Part shown: positions 1-10,771 of the stretch, piece by piece
How positions within the stretch are numbered: the first letter of the stretch is position 1
Layout of the letters: every line of letters starts with the position of its first letter
DNA from: Saccoglossus kowalevskii
Taxonomy: Eukaryota > Hemichordata > Enteropneusta > Harrimaniidae
Reading direction: 5' to 3'
DNA: 23,901 nucleotides
Assembly: GCF_000003605.2 (NCBI RefSeq)
Contig: NW_003149665.1
Span: 1-23,901, forward strand
The notes under the pieces: generated by a model
What the model saw: the letters and a program-made list of their open reading frames with translations, nothing else
The model's database searches: none
What the model was told of the DNA's origin: nothing
Made by a program: the position numbers and the translations under genes

Positions 1-60
1 TCATCATCTGTGCATGCTTTTATTGTCTGGATCATGAAACCTGCATCATGAGGAAAATAC
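1..60. repeat. Irregular first monomer
   Basis: The first marker monomer reads CATGAGGAAAATACC, where the six other marker monomers have CATGGGAAATACC, a net gain of two A residues. Bases 1-10 (TCATCATCTG) also depart from the usual CCCTCATCTG. The changes are confined to the first 60 bases. Confidence 0.7.
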
Positions 61-552
61 CACTCATCTTTGCATGCTTATATTGTCTGCATCATGAAAC
101 CTGCATCATGGGAGATACCCCTCATCTGTGCATGCTTCTATTGTCAGCATCATGAAACCTGCATCATGGGAGATACCACTCATCTCTGCATGCTTATATT
201 GTCTGCATCATGAAACCTGCATCATGGGAGATATCCCTCATTTGTGCATGCTTATATTGTCTGCATCATGAAACCTGCATCATGGGAGATACCACTCATC
301 TGTGCATGCTTCTATTGTCTGCATCATGAAACCTGCATCATGGGAGATATCCCTCATGTGTTCATGCTTTTATTGTCTGCATCATGAAACCTGTATCATG
401 AGAGATACCACTCATCTGTGCATGCTTCTATTGTCTGCATCATGAAACCTGCATCATGGGAGATATCCCTCATGTGTGCATGCTTCTATTGTCTACATCA
501 TGAAACCTGCATCATGGGAGATACCACTCATCTGTGCATGCTTCTATTGTCT

Positions 553-610
553 GCATCATGAAACCTGCATCATGGGAGATACCACTCATCTGTGCATGCT
601 TCTATTGTCT
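553..610 (+). repeat. Canonical B-type monomer (reference copy)
   Basis: This is a representative 58-bp unit. It contains two copies of GCATCATG exactly 14 bp apart (553 and 567), the palindrome GCATGC (a SphI site), TCATGA (a BspHI site) and no CpG. The second half carries the class-defining positions: ATACCAC/ATATCCC/ATACCCC, CTGTGC/GTGTTC/TTTGTGC and CTTCT/CTTAT/CTTTT. The choice of first base is arbitrary in a circularly permuted repeat. Confidence 0.95.
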
Positions 611-668
611 GCATCATGAAACCTGCATCATGGGAGATATCCCTCATGTGTTCATGCTTTTATTGTCT

Positions 669-730
669 GCATCTCCCATGAAACCTGTATCATGGGAGAT
701 ACCACTCATCTGTGCATGCTTCTATTGTCT
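669..730 (+). repeat. 62-bp monomer with TCCC insertion, copy 1 (perfect hairpin)
   Basis: The normal GCATCATGAAACC reads GCATCTCCCATGAAACC here; the extra TCCC is 674-677. ATCTCCCATG (671-680) is the exact reverse complement of CATGGGAGAT (691-700), with a 10-nt loop between. In ordinary monomers the same arms pair only as ATC/ATG against CAT/GAT, with GGGA bulged out. The insertion is exactly the complement of that bulge. Confidence 0.95.
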
Positions 731-962
731 ACATCATGAAACCTGCATCATGGGAGATACCACTCATCTGTGCATGCTTATATTGTCTGCATCATGAAAC
801 CTGCATCATGGGAGATATCCCTCATCTGTGCACGCTTCTATTGTCTGCATCATGAAACCTGCATCATGGGAGATACCACTCATCTATGCATGCTTATATT
901 GTCTGCATCATGAAACCTGCATCATGGGAGATACCACTCATCCGTGCATGCTTCTATTGTCT

Positions 963-1019
963 GCATCATGAAACTTGCATCATGGGAGATATCCTCATGT
1001 GTTCATGCGTTTATTGTCT
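963..1019 (+). repeat. 57-bp monomer (one C lost), copy 1
   Basis: GATATCCCTCATG is shortened to GATATCCTCATG. The monomer also carries ACTTGC and GCGTTT. The same ACTTGC/GCGTTT monomer without the deletion occurs at about 8,230, 13,160, 19,840, 22,335 and 23,785, so the deletion arose inside an existing subfamily. Confidence 0.9.
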
Positions 1020-1399
1020 GCATCATGAAACCTGTATCATGGGAGATACCACTCATCTGTGCATGCTTCTATTGTCTGCATCATGAAACCTGCATCATGG
1101 GAGATATCCCTCATCTGTGCATGCTTTTATTGTCTGGATCATGAAACCTGCATCATGGGAAATACCACTCATCTGTGCATGCTTCTATTGTCTGCATCAT
1201 GAAACCTGCATCATGGGAGATTCCCCTCATCTGTGCATGCTTCTATTGTCTGCATCATGAAACCTGCATCATGGGAGATACCACTCATCTCTGCATGCTT
1301 ATATTGTCTGCATCATGAAACCTGCATCATGGGAGATATCCCTCATTTGTGCATGCTTATATTGTCTGCATCATGAAACCTGCATCATGGGAGATACCA

Positions 1400-2268
1400 C
1401 TCATCTGTGCATGCTTCTATTGTCTGCATCATGAAACCTGCATCATGGGAGATATCCCTCATGTGTTCATGCTTTTATTGTCTGCATCATGAAACCTGCA
1501 TTATGGGAGATACCACTCATCTGTGCATGCTTCTATTGTCTGCATCATGAAACCTGCATCATGGGAGATATCCATCATGTGTTCATGCTTTTATTGTCTG
1601 CATCATGAAACCTGCATCATGGGAGATACCACTCATCTGTGCATGCTTCTATTGTCTGCATCATGAAACCTGCATCATGGGAGATATCCCTCATGTGTTC
1701 ATGCTTTTATTGTCTGCATCATGAAACCTGCATTATGGGAGATACCACTCATCTGTGCATGCTTATATTGTCTGCATCATGAAACCTGCATCATGGGAGA
1801 TATCCCTCATCTGTGCATGCTTCTATTGTCTGCATCATGAAACCTGCCTTATGGGAGATATCCCTCATGTGTTCATGCTTTTATTGTCTGCATCATGAAA
1901 CCTGCATCATGGGAGATACCACTCATCTGTGCATGCTTCTATTGTCTGCATCATGAAACCTGCATCATGGGAGATATCCCTCATGTGTTCATGCTTTTAT
2001 TGTCTGCATCATGAAACCTGCATTATGGGAGATACCACTCATCTGTGCATGCTTTTATTGTCTGCATCATGAAACCTGTATCATGGGAGATACCACTCAT
2101 CTGTGCATGCTTATATTGTCTGCATCATGAAACCTGCATCATGGGAGATACCACTCATATGTGCATGCTTATATTGTCTGCATCATGAAACCTGCATCAT
2201 GGGAGATACCACTCATCTGTGCATGCTTTTATTGTCTGCATCATGAAACCTGCATCATGGGAGATACC
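1400..2268. repeat. 869-bp block shared with 20,095-20,963
   Basis: Matches at an offset of 18,695 bp over 15 monomers at every position I compared. The block holds CCATCATG (about 1,571), GCCTTA (1,846) and CATATG (about 2,156). To the right, this copy continues with CCGTGC, while the 20.9-kb copy continues with an ATACCCC/GTGTTC monomer. Confidence 0.85.
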
Positions 2269-2731
2269 ACTCATCCGTGCATGCTTCTATTGTCTGCATC
2301 ATGAAACCTGCATCATGGGAGATACCACTCATATGTGCATGCTTTTATTGTCTGCATCATGAAACCTGCATCATGGGAGATACCACTCATCTGTGCATGC
2401 TTCTATTGTCTGCATCATGAAACCTGCATCATGGGAGATATCACTCATGTGTTCATGCTTTTATTGTCTGCATCATGAAACCTGCATTATGGGAGATACC
2501 ACTCATCTGTGCATGCTTATGTTGTCTGCATCATGAAACCTGCATTATGGGAGATATCCCTCATGTGTTCATGCTTTTATTGTCTGCATCATGAAACCTG
2601 CATTATGGGAGATACCACTCATCTGTGCATGCTTCTATTGTCTGCATCATGAAACCTGCATCATGGGAGATATCCCTCATGTGTTCATGCTTATATTGTC
2701 TGCATCATGAAACCTGCATCATGGGAGATAC

Positions 2732-4122
2732 CCCTCATGTGTTCATGCTTATATTGTCTGCATCATGAAACCTGCATCATGGGAGATACCCCTCATGTGT
2801 TCATGCTTATATTGTCTGCATCATGAAACCTGCATCATGGGAGATATCCCTCATCTGTGCATGCTTCTATTGTCTGCATCATGAAACCTGCATCATGGGA
2901 GATATCCCTCATGTGTTCATGCTTTTATTGTCTGCATCATGAAACCTGCATTATGGGAGATACCACTCATCTGTGCATGCTTCTATTGTCTGCATCATGA
3001 AACCTGCATCATGGGAGATACCACTCATCTATGCATGCTTTTATTGTCTGCATCATGAAACCTGCATCATGGGAGATACCCCTCATCTGTGCATGCTTGT
3101 ATTGTCTGCATCATGAAACCTGCATCATGGGAGATACCACTCATCTCTGCATGCTTCTATTGTCTGCATCATGAAACCTGCATCATGGGAGATATCCCTC
3201 ATGTGTGCATGCTTCTATTGTCTGCATCATGAAACCTGCATCACGGGAGATATCCCTCATGTGTGCATGCTTCTATTGTCTACATCATGAAACCTGCATC
3301 ATGGGAGATACCACTCATCTGTGCATGCTTCTATTGTCTGCATCATGAAACCTGCATCATGGGAGATACCACTCATCTGTGCATGCTTCTACTGTCTGCA
3401 TCATGAAACCTGCATCATGGGAGATATCCCTCATGTGTTCATGCTTTTATTGTCTGCATCATGAAACCTGTATCATGGGAGATACCACTCATCTGTGCAT
3501 GCTTCTATTGTCTACATCATGAAACCTGCATCATGGGAGATACCACTCATCTGTGCATGCTTATATTGTCTGCATCATGAAACCTGCATCATGGGAGATA
3601 TCCCTCATCTGTGCATGCTTTTATTGTCTGCATCATGAAACCTGTATCATGGGAGATACCACTCATCTGTGCATGCTTCTATTGTCTGCATCATGAAACC
3701 TGCATCATGGGAGATACCACTCATCTGTGCATGCTTATATTGTCTGCATCATGAAACCTGTATCATGGGAGATACCACTCATCTGTGCATGCTTCTATTG
3801 TCTGCATCATGAAACCTGCATCATGGGAGATATCCCTCATGTGTTCATGCTTTTATTGTCTGCATCATGAAACCTGCAACATGGGAGATACCACTCATCT
3901 GTGCATGCTTCTATTGTCTGCATCATGAAACCTGCATCATGGGAGATACCACTCATCTGTGCATGCTTATGTTGACTGCATTATGAAACCTGCATCATGG
4001 GAGATATCCCTCATGTGTTCATGCTTATATTGTCTGCATCATGAAACCTGCATCATGGGAGATACCCCTCATGTGTTCATGCTTATATTGTCTGCATCAT
4101 GAAACCTGCATCATGGGAGATA
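2732..4122. repeat. 1,391-bp duplicated block, copy 1
   Basis: A line-by-line comparison with 15,217-16,607 (offset 12,485) showed no difference. Shared private markers include CTTGT (3,096), TCACGGG (3,241), CTACTG (about 3,390), GCAACATG (3,876) and CTTATGTTGAC (3,966). The first mismatches outside are C/T at 2,731/15,216 and C/T at 4,123/16,608. Confidence 0.92.
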
Positions 4123-4876
4123 CCCCTCATGTGTTCATGCTTATATTGTCTGCATCATGAAACCTGCATCATGGGAGATATCCCTCATCTGTGCATGCTT
4201 CTATTGTCTGCATCATGAAACCTGCATCATGGGAGATATCCCTCATGTGTTCATGCTTTTATTGTCTGCATCATGAAACCTGCATTATGGGAGATACCAC
4301 TCATCTGTGCATGCTTCTATTGTCTGCATCATGAAACCTGCATCATGGGAGATATCCCTCATCTGTGCATGCTTTTATTGTCTGCATCATGAAACCTGCA
4401 TCATGGGAGATACCACTCATCTGTGCATGCTTCTATTGTCTGCATCATGAAACCTGCATCATGGGAGATACCACTCATCTGTGCATGCTTATGTTGTATG
4501 CATTATGAAACCTGCATCATGGGAGATATCCCTCATGTGTTCATGCTTATATTGTCTGCATCATGAAACCTGCATCATGGGAGATACCCCTCATGTGTTC
4601 ATGCTTATATTGTCTGCATCATGAAACCTGCATCATGGGAGATACCCCTCATGTGTTCATGCTTATATTGTCTGCATCATGAAACCTGCATCATGGGAGA
4701 TATCCCTCATCTGTGCATGCTTCTATTGTCTGCATCATGAAACCTGCATCATGGGAGATATCCCTCATGTGTTCATGCTTTTATTGTCTGCATCATGAAA
4801 CCTGCATTATGGGAGATACCACTCATCTGTGCATGCTTCTATTGTCTGCATCATGAAACCTGCATCATGGGAGATA
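3880..4876. repeat. 522-bp (9-monomer) local tandem duplication
   Basis: 3,880-4,354 matches 4,402-4,876 at a shift of 522 bp, except for two adjacent bases: GTTGACTGCA at 3,971 against GTTGTATGCA at 4,493. The usual sequence is GTTGTCTGCA, so each copy carries its own change at a different base of the pair. This duplication is therefore older than the perfect ones. Confidence 0.85.
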
Positions 4877-6819
4877 CCACTCATCTATGCATGCATTTAT
4901 TGTCTGCATCATGAAACCTGCATCATGGGAGATACCCCTCATCTGTGCATGCTTGTATTGTCTGCATCATGAAACCTGCATCATGGGAGATACCACTCAT
5001 CTCTGCATGCTTATATTGTCTGCATCATGAAACCTGCATCATGGGAGATATCCCTCATCTGTGCATGCTTATATTGTCTGCATCATGAAACCTGCATCAT
5101 GGGAGATACCACTCATCTGTGCATGCTTCTATTGTCTGCATCATGAAACCTGCATCATGGGAGATATCCCTCACGTGTTCATGCTTTTATTGTCTGCATC
5201 ATGAAACCTGTATCATGGGAGATACCACTCATCTGTGCATGCTTCTATTGTCTGCATCATGAAACCTGCATCATGGGAGATATCCCTCATGTGTGCATGC
5301 TTCTATTGTCTACATCATGAAACCTGCATCATGGGAGATACCACTCATCTGTGCATGCTTCTATTGTCTGCATCATGAAACCTGCATCATGGGAGATACC
5401 ACTCATCTGTGCATGCTTCTATTGTCTGCATCATGAAACCTGCATCATGGGAGATATCCCTCATGTGTTCATGCTTTTATTGTCTGCATCATGAAACCTG
5501 TATCATGGGAGATACCACTCATCTGTGCATGCTTCTATTGTCTACATCATGAAACCTGCATCATGGGAGATACCACTCATCTGTGCATGCTTATATTGTC
5601 TGCATCATGAAACCTGCATCATGGGAGATATCCCTCATCTGTGCATGCTTCTATTGTCTGCATCATGAAACCTGCATCATGGGAGATACCACTCATCTGT
5701 GCATGCTTATATTGTCTGCATCATGAAACCTGCATCATGGGAGATACCACTCATCTGTGCATGCTTCTATTGTCTGCATCATGAAACCTGCATCATGGGA
5801 GATATCCCTCATGTGTTCATGCTTTTATTGTCTGCATCATGAAACCTGCAACATGGGAGATACCACTCATCTGTGCATGCTTCTATTGTCTGCATCATGA
5901 AACCTGCATCATGGGAGATACCACTCAACTGTGCATGCTTATGTTGTCTGCATTATGAAACCTGCATCATGGGAGATATCCCTCATGTGTTCATGCTTAT
6001 ATTGTCTGCATCATGAAACCTTCATCATGGGAGATACCCCTCATGTGTTCATGCTTATATTGTCTGCATCATGAAACCTGCATCATGGGAGATACCCCTC
6101 ATGTGTTCATGCTTATATTGTCTGCATCATGAAACCTGCATCATGGGAGATATCCCTCATCTGTGCATGCTTCTATTGTCTGCATCATGAAACCTGCATC
6201 ATGGGAGATATCCCTCATGTGTTCATGCTTTTATTGTCTGCATCATGAAACCTGCATTATGGGAGATACCCCTCATCTGTGCATGCTTCTATTGTCTGCA
6301 TCATGAAACCTGCATCATGGGAGATACCACTCATCTCTGCATGCTTATATTGTCTGCATCATGAAACCTGCATCATGGGAGATATCCCTCATCTGTGCAT
6401 GCTTATATTGTCTGCATCATGAAACCTGCATCATGGGAGATACCACTCATCTGTGCATGCTTCTATTGTCTGCATCATGAAACCTGCATCATGGGAGATA
6501 TCCCTCACGTGTTCATGCTTTTATTGTCTGCATCATGAAACCTGTATCATGGGAGATATCCCTCATGTGTTCATGCTTTTATTGTCTGCATCATGAAACC
6601 TGCATCATGGGAGATATCCCTCATGTGTGCATGCTTCTATTGTCTACATCATGAAACCTGCATCATGGGAGATACCACTCATCTGTGCATGCTTCGATTG
6701 TCTGCATCATGAAACCTGCATCATGGGAGATACCACTCATCTGTGCATGCTTCTATTGTCTGCATCATGAAACCTGCATCATGGGAGATATCCCTCATGT
6801 GTTCATGCTTTTATTGTCT

Positions 6820-6882
6820 GCATCATGAAACCTGTATCATGGGAGATACCACTCATCTGTGCATGCTTCTATTATATTGTCT
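6820..6882 (+). repeat. 63-bp monomer with 5-bp insertion, copy 1
   Basis: CTTCTATTGTCT reads CTTCTATTATATTGTCT here; one placement of the extra five bases is 6,874-6,878. The sequence can also be read as the start of a CTTCTA monomer joined to the TTATATTG end of a CTTAT monomer. That would make it a slightly misaligned exchange between two monomer classes instead of a simple insertion. Confidence 0.9.
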
Positions 6883-7556
6883 ACATCATGAAACCTGCAT
6901 CATGGGAGATACCACTCATCTGTGCATGCTTATATTGTCTGCATCATGAAACCTGCATCATGGGAGATATCCCTCATCTGTGCACGCTTCTATTGTCTGC
7001 ATCATGAAACCTGCATCATGGGAGATACCACTCATCTATGCATGCTTATATTGTCTGCATCATGAAACCTGCATCATGGGAGATACCACTCATCCGTGCA
7101 TGCTTCTATTGTCTGCATCATGAAACTTGCATCATGGGAGATATCCTCATGTGTTCATGCGTTTATTGTCTGCATCATGAAACCTGTATCATGGGAGATA
7201 CCACTCATCTGTGCATGCTTCTATTGTCTGCATCATGAAACCTGCATCATGGGAGATATCCCTCATCTGTGCATGCTTTTATTGTCTGGATCATGAAACC
7301 TGCATCATGGGAAATACCACTCATCTGTGCATGCTTATATTGTCTGCATCATGAAACCTGCATCATGGGAGATTCCCCTCATCTGTGCATGCTTCTATTG
7401 TCTGCATCATGAAACCTGCATCATGGGAGATACCACTCATCTCTGCATGCTTATATTGTCTGCATCATGAAACCTGCATCATGGGAGATATCCCTCATTT
7501 GTGCATGCTTATATTGTCTGCATCATGAAACCTGCATCATGGGAGATACCACTCAT
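6879..7556. repeat. 678-bp block identical to 10,830-11,507
   Basis: Identical at an offset of 3,951 bp. The left edge abuts the ATATT insertion of the 6,820 monomer, and the TCCC hairpin lies just left of the other copy. The right edge is C/A (CTGTGC against ATGTGC). The first 458 bp also match 727-1,184. Confidence 0.88.
7115..7171 (+). repeat. 57-bp monomer (one C lost), copy 2
   Basis: Same deletion and same linked variants as at 963-1,019, offset 6,152 bp, within a 458-bp block identical to 727-1,184. Confidence 0.9.
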
Positions 7557-8067
7557 CTGTGCATGCTTCTATTGTCTGCATCATGAAACCTGCATCATGG
7601 GAGATATCCCTCATGTGTTCATGCTTTTATTGTCTGCATCATGAAACCTGTATCATGAGAGATACCACTCATCTGTGCATGCTTCTATTGTCTGCATCAT
7701 GAAACCTGCATCATGGGAGATATCCCTCATGTGTGCATGCTTCTATTGTCTACATCATGAAACCTGCATCATGGGAGATACCACTCATCTGTGCATGCTT
7801 CTATTGTCTGCATCATGAAACCTGCATCATGGGAGATACCACTCATCTGTGCATGCTTCTATTGTCTGCATCATGAAACCTGCATCATGGGAGATATCCC
7901 TCATGTGTTCATGCTTTTATTGTCTGCATCTCCCATGAAACCTGTATCATGGGAGATACCACTCATCTGTGCATGCTTCTATTGTCTACATCATGAAACC
8001 TGCATCATGGGAGATACCACTCATCTGTGCATGCTTATATTGTCTGCATCATGAAACCTGCATCATG
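7404..8067. repeat. 664-bp block identical to 147-810
   Basis: Second copy of the 664-bp block. It diverges at 8,068, where the next monomer reads CATGAGAGATATCC. Confidence 0.88.
7926..7987 (+). repeat. 62-bp monomer with TCCC insertion, copy 2
   Basis: Same insertion (7,931-7,934) and same perfect hairpin (7,928-7,957) as copy 1, inside a block identical to 147-810. It is copied by array turnover and is not an independent mutation. Confidence 0.95.
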
Positions 8068-10713
8068 AGAGATATCCCTCATCTGTGCATGCTTCTATTG
8101 TCTGCATCATGAAACCTGCATCATGGGAGATACCACTCATCTGTGCATGCTTATATTGTCTGCATCATGAAACCTGCATCATGGGAGATACCACTCATCC
8201 GTGCATGCTTCTATTGTCTGCATCATGAAACTTGCATCATGGGAGATATCCCTCATGTGTTCATGCGTTTATTGTCTGCATCATGAAACCTGTATCATGG
8301 GAGATACCACTCATCTGTGCATGCTTCTATTGTCTACATCATGAAACCTGTATCATGGAAGATACCACTCATCTGTGCATGCTTCTATTGTCTACATCAT
8401 GAAACCTGCATCATGGGAGATATCCCTCATCTGTGCATGCTTCTATTGTCTGCATCATGAAACCTGCATCATGGGAGATATCCCTCATGTGTTCATGCTT
8501 TTATTGTCTGCATCATGAAACCTGCATTATGGGAGATACCACTAATCTCTGCATGCTTCTATTGTCTGCATCATGAAACCTGCATCATGGGAGATACCAC
8601 TCATCTGTGCATGCTTCTATTGTCTGCATCATGAAACCTGCATCATGGGAGATACCCCTCATCTGTGCATGCTTATATTGTCTGCATCATGAAACCTGCA
8701 TCATGGGAGATACCACTCATCTGTGCATGCTTCTATTGTCTGCATCATGAAACCTGCATCATGGGAGATATCCATCATGTGTTCATGCTTTTATTGTCTG
8801 CATCATGAAACCTGCATCATGGGAGATACCAGTCATCTGTGCATGCTTCTATTGTCTGCATCATGAAACCTGCATCATGGGAGATATCCCTCATCTGTGC
8901 ATGCTTCTATTGTCTGCATCAGGAAACCAGCATCATGGGAGATATCCCTCATGTGTTCATGCTTTTATTGTCTGCATCATGAAACCTGTATCATGGGAGA
9001 TACCACTCATCTGTGCATACTTCTATTGTCTGCATCAGGAAACCTGCATCATGGGAGATATCCCTCATGTGTGCATGCTTCTATTGTCTACATCATGAAA
9101 CCTGCATCATGGCAGATACCACTCATCTGTGCATGCTTCTATTGTCTGCATCATGAAACCTGCATCATGGGAGATACCACTCATCTGTGCATGCTTCTAT
9201 TGTCTGCATCATGAAACCTGCATCATGGGAGATATCCCTCATGTGTTCATGCTTTTATTGTCTGCATCATGAAACCTGTATCATGGGAGATACCACTCAT
9301 CTGTGCATGCTTCTATTGTCTACATCATGAAACCTGCATCATGGGAGATACCACTCATCTGTGCATGCTTATATTGTCTGCATCATGAAACCTGCATCAT
9401 GGGAGATATCCCTCATCTGTGCATGCTTCTATTGTGTGCATCATGAAACCTGCATCATGGGAGATACCACTCATCTGTGCATGCTTATATTGTCTGCATC
9501 ATGAAACCTGCATCATGGGAGATACCACTCATCTGTGCATGCTTATATTGTCTGCATCATGAAACCTGCATCATGGGAGATACCACTCATCTGTGCATGC
9601 TTCTATTGTCTGCATCATGAAACCTGCATCATGGGAGATATCCCTCATGTGTTCATGCTTTTATTGTCTGCATCATGAAACCTGTATCATGGGAGATACC
9701 TCTCATCTGTGCATGCTTCTATTGTCTACATCATGAAACCTGCATCATGGGAGATACCACTCATCTGTGCATGCTTATATTGTCTGCATCATGAAACCTG
9801 CATCATGGGAGATACCACTCATCTGTGCATGCTTCTATTGTCTGCATCATGAAACCTGCATCATGGGAGATATCCCTCATGTGTTCATGCTTTTATTGTC
9901 TGCATCATGAAACCTGTATCATGGGAGATACCACTCATCTGTGCATGCTTCTATTGTCTACATCATGAAACCTGCATCATGGGAGATATCCCTCATCTGT
10001 GCATGCTTCTATTGTCTGCATCATGAAACCTGCATCATGGGAGATATCCCTCATGTGTTCATGCTTTTATTGTCTGCATCATGAAACCTGCATTATGGGA
10101 GATACCCCTCATCTGTGCATGCTTATATTGTCTGCATCATGAAACCTGCATCATGGGAGATACCACTCATCTGTGCATGCTTCTATTGTCTGCATCATGA
10201 AACCTGCATCATGGGAGATATCCCTCATGTGTTCATGCTTTTATTGTCTGCATCATGAAACCTGCATCATGGGAGATACCACTCATCTGTGCATGCTTCT
10301 ATTGTCTGCATCATGAAACCTGCATCATAGGAGATATCCCTCATGTGTTCATGCTTTTATTGTCTGCATCATGAAACCTGCATTATGGGAGATACCACTC
10401 ATCTGTGCATGCTTATATTGTCTGCATCATGAAACCTGCATCATGGGAGATATCCCTCATCTGTGCATGCTTCAATTGTCTGCATCATGAAACCTGCATT
10501 ATGGGAGATATCCCTCATGTGTTCATGCTTTTATTGTCTGCATCATGAAACCTGCATCATGGGAGATACCCCTCATCTCTGCATGCTTCTATTGTCTGCA
10601 TCGTGAAACCTGCATCATGGGAGATACCACTCATCGGTGCATGCTTCTATTGTCTGCATCAGGAAACCTGCATCATGGGAGATATCCCTCATGTGTTCAT
10701 GCTTTTATTGTCT

Positions 10714-10771
10714 GCATCATGAAACCTGTATCATGGGAGATACCACTCATGTGTTCATGCTTTTATTGTCT
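10714..10771 (+). repeat. Hybrid monomer at a recombination junction
   Basis: This is the only monomer I found that joins ATACCACTCAT (B class) to GTGTTCATGCTTTT (A class). The left side continues the CATCAGGAAA block related to 8,900-9,050; the right side is the TCCC-insertion block. It reads as the crossover point between a B monomer and an A monomer in register. Confidence 0.75.

Larger units (their letters stand above)
147..810. repeat. 664-bp block identical to 7,404-8,067
   Basis: Identical at an offset of 7,257 bp, and it contains the TCCC insertion. The edges are the private TTGTCAGC at 145-146 on the left and GGGAG against GAGAG at 811/8,068 on the right. A third, slightly diverged version lies at about 19,000-19,680. 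Confidence 0.88.
1..1135. repeat. Higher-order segment 1 (19 monomers plus partial)
   Basis: This segment runs from the first marker monomer (29-88, GGATCATG with a damaged GGGAAATACC) to the next one at 1,136. In order it carries CTCTGC (about 183), TTTGTGC (about 241), a GAGAG variant (about 400), ATGTGTGC followed by CTACATC (about 474-495), the TCCC insertion (674), GCACGC (about 831), CTATGC (about 883), CCGTGC (about 942), ACTTGC (about 973) and GCGTTT (about 1,007). The same order reappears in later segments. The first 560 bp also parallel about 21,775-22,334, including a rare TTGTCAGC variant at 141-150 and 21,913-21,920. It contains no gene. Confidence 0.85.
1136..7287. repeat. Higher-order segment 2 (106 monomers)
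   Basis: This is the longest interval between marker monomers. Its first part (1,400-2,268) matches 20,095-20,963 without a mismatch seen by eye. The middle (2,732-4,122) is identical to 15,217-16,607. It also holds a 9-monomer local duplication (3,880-4,876), runs of ATACCCC/GTGTTC/CTTAT monomers (for example 2,727-2,820 and 4,060-4,140), and two related blocks 1,334 bp apart, each with a TCACGTG variant (5,171 and 6,505). Near the end it has an ATATT insertion (6,874-6,878), then the GCACGC-CCGTGC-ACTTGC-GCGTTT run identical to 727-1,184. About twice the length of the 50-monomer turn, it looks like two or more turns fused with loss of the internal marker. That last step is inference. Confidence 0.8.

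Noticed and set aside
553-610. Iterons of a replication origin
   Set aside because: More than 400 copies with higher-order structure and no replication gene or unique DNA do not fit plasmid or phage iterons.
534-797. 87-codon + strand frame, repeated at 7,791, 10,637 and 19,402
   Set aside because: It is a by-product of the 58-bp repeat plus the TCCC insertion. The unit length is not a multiple of three, so the peptide cycles through all three frames. No ribosome site, splice context or domain is seen.
8897-9214. 105-codon frame, the longest in the window
   Set aside because: It exists only because CATCATGAAA mutated to CATCAGGAAA, removing the regular TGA. The protein is the three-frame translation of the satellite and resembles no family I know.
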